This document shows positions 1 through 4,561 of a stretch of 5,841 nt of DNA, in pieces. This DNA comes from Erysipelotrichaceae bacterium (GTDB taxonomy: Bacteria > Bacillota_I > Bacilli_A > Erysipelotrichales > Erysipelotrichaceae): contig DOKQ01000108.1 of the NCBI GenBank assembly GCA_003510215.1, positions 1-5,841 on the forward strand. Direction: 5' to 3'. Position numbers and translations under genes: made by a program. Under the pieces are notes generated by a model that had not been told where the DNA came from, searched no databases, and saw nothing but the letters and a program-made list of their open reading frames with translations. Position 1 is the first letter of the stretch; every line of letters begins with the position of its first letter.

Positions 1-113
1 ACCGAGCGCAAAACTTCAATGGCTCGTGGTGTCATCTCTTCTAGATTTCCAATCGGTGTTGCCACCACATAGCAGGTAGGCATTTCATTTTCAAAACTTT
101 TCTGACGACGCAT
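1..113 (-). CDS. rsmI: 16S rRNA (cytidine-1402-2'-O)-methyltransferase RsmI, N-terminal fragment (cut by window edge)
   Basis: Only the first 37 codons are present; the frame runs off position 1. Residues 14-33 contain the YVVATPIGNLEEMTPRAIEV stretch. This matches the conserved N-terminal strand and SAM-binding start of RsmI (YraL/YabC), whose hallmark is VATPIGNL followed by a TxRA helix. RsmI methylates the 2'-OH of C1402 in the decoding centre of 16S rRNA, in the cytoplasm. Two in-frame ATGs exist, at 119 and 113. The one at 113 is chosen because AGGAG (126-122) lies 8 nt upstream of it, but only 2 nt upstream of the other. It is the last visible gene of the tmk-holB-ricT-rsmI operon, 11 nt after ricT, and probably depends on the operon promoter. 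The family call is solid despite the short fragment; the rest of the protein cannot be judged. Confidence 0.9.
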   Translation of the reverse strand, partial: MRRQKSFENEMPTCYVVATPIGNLEEMTPRAIEVLRS

Positions 114-121
114 GGTCATCA

Positions 122-127
122 CTCCTA
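122..127 (-). promoter_or_regulatory. rsmI ribosome binding site overlapping the ricT stop codon
   Basis: AGGAG at 126-122 shares bases with the ricT TAG stop (127-125) and sits 8 nt before the ATG at 113. A ribosome terminating on ricT would end directly on the rsmI initiation site, which suggests coupled translation. It also decides the rsmI start in favour of 113 over the ATG at 119. Confidence 0.75.
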
Positions 128-991
128 TCTTCTGTTTCCATAGACAGCTTCGTCTACGAGTTCTTTAAGTGTAATATACTGAGTGTCCTCTCGACTATCA
201 AGTTTTGCTGTTCCACTAAGAACATTCATCGAAGAAACACGATACCTTCTGCCTCTAAACTCGACAGTTTCATTCATTTTAGGCAAATGTTTTCGAAGTT
301 CTTTATACAAGTCATCTTCGTACTTTAGACAGCACATCAGTTTGCCACACTGCCCTGATAACTTTTGAATATTCAAAGCAAGAAGCTGATTTTTTGCCAT
401 ATTAATAGAAACCACATCAAAGTCAGTCAAAAAACGTGAGCAACATGTTTCCATCCCGCACGTACCAAGCCCACCCACAAGTTTTGCTTTATCTCTTGGA
501 CCTATCTGACGCAGTTCAATACGACACTTGAAAATCGATGCAAGTTCCTTTAATAGCTCTCTAAAGTCCACTCGTTCATCGGCCACATAAGAGAAAATAA
601 CTTTTGAGCGATCAAGAGTGTACTCTGCGCTAATCAAGTTCATATCTAATTTCAAGCTTTTAATGCAATCCGAACATTTTATCATCGCTTCCGATGCAAG
701 TTCTTTGTTTCTATTAAAGTTATCTGCATCCTGTTTTGTTGCTTTACGGATAACAGGTTTTAGTGGTGTCGAAATCGACATATCCTCCACTTTTTTAATA
801 TCCGCAATTACTTCTCCTAACTCAAGACCTCGAATAGTCTCAACCACTACAAAATCACCTGATGCGTAATCCGCGACGTTAGTGCCAAACGTATAGGCTT
901 TTTTTGCACCTTTAAAACGTACAGAACAGGCATATAGATATGTGTTCTGATCGTATACTACTTCATCTTCGTTTTTAACGTGTTCAACCAC
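125..991 (-). CDS. ricT: RicT/YaaT, PSP1 C-terminal domain regulatory protein (288 aa)
   Basis: Homologue of B. subtilis RicT (YaaT), a PSP1-domain protein. In Bacillus it acts with RicA and RicF in an Fe-S-containing complex that promotes RNase Y-dependent mRNA maturation and influences sporulation, competence and biofilm formation. Counting from the GTG start, residues 140-156 (VDFRELLKELASIFKCR) and 160-163 (LRQI) are classic RicT/PSP1 sequence. The cysteine-rich core follows: GTCGMETCCSRF with C178, C183 and C184, then SGQCGKLMCCLKYE with C215, C220 and C221. These are the family's conserved cysteines, which in Bacillus are linked to Fe-S binding. C106 and C109 form an additional CxxC. 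The open frame reaches a TTG at 1021, but GTG at 991 is preferred: a perfect AAAGGAGG lies 6 nt before it, and the length then fits the family (about 275 aa in B. subtilis). The start overlaps the holB end by 8 nt. No RicA or RicF gene is in the window. Confidence 0.93.
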   Translation of the reverse strand: MVEHVKNEDEVVYDQNTYLYACSVRFKGAKKAYTFGTNVADYASGDFVVVETIRGLELGEVIADIKKVEDMSISTPLKPVIRKATKQDADNFNRNKELASEAMIKCSDCIKSLKLDMNLISAEYTLDRSKVIFSYVADERVDFRELLKELASIFKCRIELRQIGPRDKAKLVGGLGTCGMETCCSRFLTDFDVVSINMAKNQLLALNIQKLSGQCGKLMCCLKYEDDLYKELRKHLPKMNETVEFRGRRYRVSSMNVLSGTAKLDSREDTQYITLKELVDEAVYGNRR

Positions 992-1988
992 GGTATCCCT
1001 CCTTTTTAGCAATCGTTTCAATGTTTGCTAGTTCAAAAATCATCTCATCCATAAGTAGTGAAAGATTTGGGTTTCGGACCAGTTTGTCTTTACCCTCCGC
1101 AAACACACGCATGGCTGATGAGGCTACAGTAGAAAATCTTCTGGACATGATGAAATCATTCCACCAAATATCTCCTACCATGTTCTGCGCAATCACATCT
1201 TTGAAAAAAACTTGCGCAATATCACAAAACAGAGCAATAAATTCTTTGCCCTTGGAATTTTTCGAATTAAATCCTTCTTTTTGCATATAGAGTGCCGCAA
1301 AATAGAAGTTGTTAGATGCCTGAGTTAAAAACTGATGAAATGAATCCATCACTTGAATATAGTTCTCAGAATCTACCAGTGCTGCAATTTGATATTCATC
1401 TTTAATAAATGAGGAGCAGATATGCGAATCATATGGAGTAATCCCCATATCAATCGCCCGATGATACACTGATTGTTGAGTTGAACTTGCAAAACTGAGA
1501 ATTTGACATCTTGATAAAATCGTCGGTAACAGTCGGTCACTGTTTTCACTGATCAGTATGGCTGTCGTATCTTCGCCTGATGGTTCCTCAAGAAACTTTA
1601 ACAGGCTATTCAATGCTTCCGGTGTCGCCCGATCCGCATGTTCAATAATGTAGACTTTTTTGTTGTATCTTTCGAGTGCTGTTTGCATGAATTTTCGTTG
1701 AAGCTGAAGAATCTCTTCTTTTTTGATGGTACGATCGGTTCCATCAATATAAATGATGTCTGTATACTGGTGATGTGCAACACGACGGCATACATCACAG
1801 GTTTCACAGGCAAATAAATCTCCGTTTGGGCATACCAGACTTTGTGCAAGTAAAATAGCTGCTTCCTTCATTTGACTCCCTCGCATACCTGAAAATAAAT
1901 AGGCATGCGCAAGTTGTCCTGAAGCAATTGAATGCTTCAGCACTTGATAAATTACAGGTTGTCGTTGAATAAAGATATCTTTATACAC
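984..1988 (-). CDS. holB: DNA polymerase III subunit delta' (clamp loader), HolB (334 aa)
   Basis: Delta' is the AAA+-fold subunit of the clamp-loader complex that opens and places the beta sliding clamp on primed DNA. Visible landmarks are the AHAYLFSG strand (27-34) leading into the P-loop position; a zinc-binding cysteine set C53, C61, C64, C67; a Walker-B-like region KVYIIEHADRATPEALNSLL (111-130) followed by KFLEEP; and the clamp-loader SRC motif at 159-161 within LLPTILSRCQIL. The P-loop reads GMRGSQMK (34-41), lacking the GKT/GKS of a functional Walker A. This is usual for delta', which is the non-ATPase member of the complex. The C-terminal NPNLSLLMDEMIFEL matches the delta' collar region. 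The start is GTG at 1988, with AAGGTGA (2001-1995) upstream. It overlaps the tmk stop by 8 nt (GTGTATAA), and its own TGA overlaps the ricT start by 8 nt. It is the third-last gene of the visible operon. Confidence 0.94.
   Translation of the reverse strand: MYKDIFIQRQPVIYQVLKHSIASGQLAHAYLFSGMRGSQMKEAAILLAQSLVCPNGDLFACETCDVCRRVAHHQYTDIIYIDGTDRTIKKEEILQLQRKFMQTALERYNKKVYIIEHADRATPEALNSLLKFLEEPSGEDTTAILISENSDRLLPTILSRCQILSFASSTQQSVYHRAIDMGITPYDSHICSSFIKDEYQIAALVDSENYIQVMDSFHQFLTQASNNFYFAALYMQKEGFNSKNSKGKEFIALFCDIAQVFFKDVIAQNMVGDIWWNDFIMSRRFSTVASSAMRVFAEGKDKLVRNPNLSLLMDEMIFELANIETIAKKEGYRG
989..1005 (-). promoter_or_regulatory. ricT ribosome binding site and GTG start inside the 3' end of holB
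   Basis: AAAGGAGG (1005-998), complementary to the 16S rRNA 3' end over 8 bases, is followed by a 6-nt spacer and GTG (991-989). It lies entirely within the holB coding sequence. It is the strongest Shine-Dalgarno in the window and the reason to reject the upstream TTG at 1021. Confidence 0.85.
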
Positions 1989-2613
1989 TTGGCTTCACCT
2001 TCGCTAAAATATATTGTACCGCTTCATTCACAATCTCTTCTACCGGACGATTGGCATCAAGAACTTGCATGCGATGTCGATATCGCTTCAAAACCTCCTG
2101 ATATCCAAGAGCTACTTTGAGATGAAAATCCTCTGCTTCCCGATCCAGACGGTCACGATAATGACGGTTTGAAATGCGTTTCAACCCTTCAATTGGATCA
2201 ATATCCAAAAACAATGTAACATCTGGATAATACCCTTCGATCGCAAACTCATTGATGGAAAGAACTTCTTCAATACCAATTCCTCGTCCAACACCCTGAT
2301 AAGCTAACGAACTGTCCACAAAACGATCGCAGATAACAATTTTACCTGCCTGAATCGCTGGCAATACTTTTTCCACAAGATGCTGACGGCGAGATGCTGC
2401 ATATAGAAGCGCTTCTGTCTTCACATCCATTGCCGTGTTTTTGGGGTCTAGAATAATACCGCGAATCTGTTCCGCGATATCAATTCCTCCAGGCTCTCGT
2501 GTATAGATAACATCCAGGCCACTAGTCAGAAGCTTCTGGTACACATTGGTACTGATCGTTGTTTTACCGCTTCCATCCGGTCCTTCAAATGTAATAAACC
2601 ATCCTTTTTGCAT
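1981..2613 (-). CDS. tmk: Thymidylate kinase, Tmk (210 aa)
   Basis: Phosphorylates dTMP to dTDP with ATP in the cytoplasm, the committed step to dTTP for both the de novo and salvage routes. The protein opens with FITFEGPDGSGKTT (residues 6-19), a P-loop of the bacterial type with K17. TREPGG (38-43) follows; it belongs to the dTMP-binding region. The DRF motif (D96-R97) then leads into VDSSLAYQG, and an arginine-rich LID, NRHYRDRLDRE, lies at about 149-159. Arginines in the LID are typical of E. coli-like type II TMP kinases. The frame is open back to 2655, but the ATG at 2613 is chosen. It has AGAGGGA (2627-2621) 7 nt upstream, family N-termini begin just before FITFEG, and the operon promoter lies inside the upstream extension. 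The length (210 aa) matches B. subtilis Tmk (about 212). It is the first gene of the operon. Confidence 0.96.
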   Translation of the reverse strand: MQKGWFITFEGPDGSGKTTISTNVYQKLLTSGLDVIYTREPGGIDIAEQIRGIILDPKNTAMDVKTEALLYAASRRQHLVEKVLPAIQAGKIVICDRFVDSSLAYQGVGRGIGIEEVLSINEFAIEGYYPDVTLFLDIDPIEGLKRISNRHYRDRLDREAEDFHLKVALGYQEVLKRYRHRMQVLDANRPVEEIVNEAVQYILAKVKPSV

Positions 2614-2628
2614 ATTAAAATCCCTCTT

Positions 2629-2662
2629 TTGAACTATTATACCATTATTGGGCAAAGTTCAA
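2629..2662. repeat. 7-bp inverted repeat spanning the tmk promoter
   Basis: On the minus strand TTGAACT (2662-2656) and AGTTCAA (2635-2629) are perfect inverted copies, with arm centres 27 bp apart. One arm covers the -35 hexamer and the other the predicted transcription start; the -10 lies between them. The arrangement would suit a repressor operator, but short AT-rich repeats also occur by chance, so a function is only a guess. Confidence 0.4.
2636..2662 (-). promoter_or_regulatory. Sigma-A type extended -10 promoter of the tmk-holB-ricT-rsmI operon
   Basis: On the minus strand there is a consensus TATAAT (2641-2636) preceded by TGG (2644-2642), giving the extended TGnTATAAT element. A TTGAAC -35-like hexamer (2662-2657) lies 15 nt upstream, a slightly short spacer that the extended -10 can compensate for. 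The expected start of transcription is near 2629, leaving a leader of about 16 nt before the tmk ATG. No intrinsic terminator is seen between the preceding deacetylase gene (stop at 2677) and this promoter, so readthrough from upstream could add to operon expression. Confidence 0.75.
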
Positions 2663-2676
2663 CAGAGGGAATTCGA

Positions 2677-3915
2677 CTATGGATTGCGCAAGGAATCAAA
2701 CACTTCACTCACATTAAAGAAATGCTCGTTAATATACTCTGTATCGTTTCTCATGACAAATCCATCAATGTTTACTCTTGGCAAGAGAAGACTTCCTTGT
2801 TGGATTACAGGTTGAGAACGGCGATCAACTGTTGCATATACATTGTAGCCTTGTTGTTGGATATAGCTAAACATCGGTTCTTTCAGTAAAATACCAAACG
2901 GAGCTATAAAAACATTGGATTTTCCCATTATTGGATTCATTGTTTCATGAAACAGTTCAAAGTCTTCCTGAATAGAAGATAATTTCGATGTTTCACTATA
3001 GTAGTTGCCTGCCGCATGGGTGTAACTGTGATTCACAAACTCCCAGCCTAAGGTTTTCATATGATTCACAAGTCGAATAGCTTCTTCCTTTTCTTCTGGT
3101 TTATTTGGATCATATCCAAGAATTCCCATGTTACCTGTAACGCCAAGCATGGCACGGGCATCCTGATAACTAAAGTCAGGATGCTTCTTAAGGAATGTTT
3201 CAAGGATAGGAAAAACATCTCCTTCCTTACTTAATGTCTTTGATTGATCTGAATGGGTAATTTCACTAATAAGTTCCATCTCTTCATTCAGAATGAGTTT
3301 TGAGGCAAACCCATCTTTAATTCGCGATGTTGTATAACCTACATTATCAACAGAAACTAGCAGCGGCTTCTTCCCATAGGGTAAGAAAAGAGGTTTTTCT
3401 TCCCACCTTCCATCCACATGCTCATAGATATCCTCAAGCGAAACCAAAACATACCCTCGACTGTACAGTTGATCGAGAATCTTTTTAAACTCATCTACGG
3501 TAATCATCCACAAATCATACCCTTTTGGATCACTGCTTGTTGGTCCATACGCTTTCTGCGGACCCACAATCAAACTATGAAAGAAGATGTGTTCAATGCG
3601 CCCCTGATATCGTACATAGCTGCTTTGAACTATCTTGAGTTGTGCTACGTATGCATCCACATCCTTGTTACGGATTTCCGGACGTTGTGTAATAAGAGCC
3701 AGAGCATCATCCACATAGTGTTTTGAAACAAGAACTTTAGCTTCCTCAAGAATTTCTTCACGTATGATTTTGTATGGATCTTTAGGATCATCAATATCCG
3801 TTGATGTATCCCTAAAAAAGGTCTGGTAAACGAGAATGACACATGCAACCATCACAGCAAAACTCATCAAGACTCCTATAATGAACATGGCTTGTTGCCA
3901 TTTGTGAGTTTTCAT
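2677..3915 (-). CDS. Membrane-anchored polysaccharide deacetylase-like (NodB homology) protein, 412 aa
   Basis: A short basic N-terminus (MKTHKWQQ) precedes one hydrophobic segment at about 9-31 with no clear signal peptidase site. The protein is therefore probably anchored by a single N-terminal helix with the body outside the cell. Residues 50-100 look like a charged helical stalk. The NodB-like fold is indicated by motif 1 LLVSVDNVGY (D190, N191), motif 2 HSYTH (H296, H300), motif 3 IAPFG (337-341) and LLLPRVNIDG (376-385) near the C-terminus. In active enzymes motif 1 is usually DD and the two His with the second Asp bind the metal; here the second Asp is Asn. Motifs 1 and 2 are about 106 residues apart, longer than in compact NodB enzymes. 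The substrate could be peptidoglycan or another wall glycan; this is inferred, and loss of activity is possible. The start has AAGGTGA (3927-3921) 5 nt upstream. The gene lies 63 nt before tmk on the same strand and diverges from the Nudix gene. Confidence 0.8.
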   Translation of the reverse strand: MKTHKWQQAMFIIGVLMSFAVMVACVILVYQTFFRDTSTDIDDPKDPYKIIREEILEEAKVLVSKHYVDDALALITQRPEIRNKDVDAYVAQLKIVQSSYVRYQGRIEHIFFHSLIVGPQKAYGPTSSDPKGYDLWMITVDEFKKILDQLYSRGYVLVSLEDIYEHVDGRWEEKPLFLPYGKKPLLVSVDNVGYTTSRIKDGFASKLILNEEMELISEITHSDQSKTLSKEGDVFPILETFLKKHPDFSYQDARAMLGVTGNMGILGYDPNKPEEKEEAIRLVNHMKTLGWEFVNHSYTHAAGNYYSETSKLSSIQEDFELFHETMNPIMGKSNVFIAPFGILLKEPMFSYIQQQGYNVYATVDRRSQPVIQQGSLLLPRVNIDGFVMRNDTEYINEHFFNVSEVFDSLRNP

Positions 3916-3937
3916 TTAAATCACCTTCTATATACCT

Positions 3938-3966
3938 ATTTTACAACTTTTCATACAAATTGATAT
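3938..3966 (-). promoter_or_regulatory. Possible promoter of the deacetylase-like gene
   Basis: On the minus strand TAAAAT (3943-3938) matches the -10 consensus at five of six positions. It would place the transcript start about 15-20 nt before the ATG at 3915. The hexamer 17 nt upstream (ATATCA, 3966-3961) is a poor -35. An alternative, TATGAA paired with TTATCA further upstream, cannot be excluded. Confidence 0.3.
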
Positions 3967-3982
3967 CAGATAATGATAAAAT
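3954..3982 (+). promoter_or_regulatory. Probable extended -10 promoter of the Nudix gene
   Basis: TGATAAAAT (3974-3982) gives an extended -10 element (TGn plus TAAAAT). A weak -35-like TACAAA (3954-3959) lies 17 nt upstream. Transcription would begin near 3989, leaving about 20 nt before the ATG at 4009, enough for the GAGGTG ribosome binding site. It overlaps the putative divergent promoter of the deacetylase-like gene in a 93-bp intergenic region. Confidence 0.5.
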
Positions 3983-4008
3983 GCCTATATTGAAGCATGA
4001 GGTGCATG

Positions 4009-4551
4009 ATGAAACAAATTGAGAAGGCTATTTCTAGTGAAAAACGATTTAAAGGGCGAATTGTCAATCTGCGTCACGATGAAATCATCTTAGATAACCA
4101 CATCTATTTAAGAGAAGTCGTGGAACATCCAGGGGGTGTCTGTGTTTTAGCCTTGACCAAAGATCATCATGTTATCATGGTGGAGCAATACCGGTATGCG
4201 GCAGCTCAACTGATGACCGAACTTCCTGCAGGTAAAAAAGAAAAGAACGAAGAACCTATGGTTACTGCTCAAAGGGAACTTCTTGAAGAAACAGGCTATG
4301 TCGCAAAACAGTGGGTTGATTATGGTGTATTCTATCCTTCGCCGGCGTATCTCGATGAAGTCATCCATTTATATGTAGCAAAAGAGTTGGAATTTGTAGG
4401 TCAAAAGCTTGATCAAGGAGAATATCTCGATGTTCACTTTGTACCACTTAGCATGCTCATGGAAAAGATTGTTTCCGGTGAATATACGGACGGGAAAACA
4501 ATCGCTCTTGCAAGTAGATATTATCTCAACGAAAAAGAAGGTCTTAAGTGA
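4009..4551 (+). CDS. nudF: ADP-ribose pyrophosphatase, NudF-type Nudix hydrolase (180 aa)
   Basis: Hydrolyses ADP-ribose to AMP and ribose 5-phosphate with Mg2+ or Mn2+ in the cytoplasm, recycling the product of NAD turnover. The Nudix box is complete and fits Gx5Ex7REUxEExGU: G75, E81, R89-E90, E93-E94, G96, ending at Y97. ELPAG (71-75) directly before it and EHPGGVCVLAL (39-49) are typical of the NudF group, as is YPSPAYLDEVIHLYVA (109-124) after it, where a proline and acidic pair help define ADP-sugar specificity. The length agrees with B. subtilis NudF (about 185 aa). In-frame ATGs lie at 3997, 4006 and 4009. The ATG at 4009 is preferred because GAGGTG (3999-4004) serves as its ribosome binding site at proper spacing, while the 3997 start would overlap that site. 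The TGA stop lies within the shared terminator loop and overlaps the convergent permease gene by 8 nt. Another ADP-sugar substrate remains possible. Confidence 0.9.
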   Translation: MKQIEKAISSEKRFKGRIVNLRHDEIILDNHIYLREVVEHPGGVCVLALTKDHHVIMVEQYRYAAAQLMTELPAGKKEKNEEPMVTAQRELLEETGYVAKQWVDYGVFYPSPAYLDEVIHLYVAKELEFVGQKLDQGEYLDVHFVPLSMLMEKIVSGEYTDGKTIALASRYYLNEKEGLK

Positions 4552-4561
4552 ACCTTCTTTT
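4533..4561. terminator. Bidirectional intrinsic terminator shared by the convergent nudF and permease genes
   Basis: A perfect 10-bp stem is formed by AAAAGAAGGT (4533-4542) and ACCTTCTTTT (4552-4561) around a 9-nt loop (4543-4551). T-runs follow on both strands: TTTTCATTTTAG on plus, and CTTTTTC at the end of the arm on minus. The A-rich and T-rich arms make it work in both directions, as is common between convergent genes. The nudF TGA (4549-4551) and the permease TAA (4546-4544) both lie in the loop, so the stem encodes the last residues of each protein. The stem has only four G-C pairs, so efficiency may be moderate. Confidence 0.75.

Noticed and set aside
992..1021. Longer RicT starting at TTG 1021
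   Set aside because: TTG has no good ribosome binding site, it lies deep inside holB, and the GTG at 991 has a perfect AAAGGAGG at 6-nt spacing and gives the family length.
1610..1849. Open frame on the minus strand within holB (79 codons), and similar frames opposite ricT, the deacetylase, nudF and the permease
   Set aside because: They overlap well-supported genes in other frames, have no family resemblance or convincing ribosome binding site, and are low-complexity shadows.
1865..1890. Loss of the Walker A GKT in HolB read as a damaged gene
   Set aside because: Delta' subunits are normally non-ATPase clamp-loader members with a degenerate P-loop; the zinc cysteines and SRC motif are intact.
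2614..2655. 14-residue N-terminal extension of Tmk
   Set aside because: It spans the consensus TATAAT of the operon promoter, is not seen in the family, and the ATG at 2613 has its own ribosome binding site next to the conserved FITFEG strand.
2641..2680. Terminator after the deacetylase-like gene
   Set aside because: The short gap has no G-C-rich stem followed by a T-run; the only inverted repeat there overlaps the tmk promoter and lacks terminator features.
2608..2889. Plus-strand open frame covering the tmk promoter and the deacetylase 3' end
   Set aside because: It is antisense to a recognisable gene end and promoter, its translation shows no domain, and no ribosome binding site is evident.
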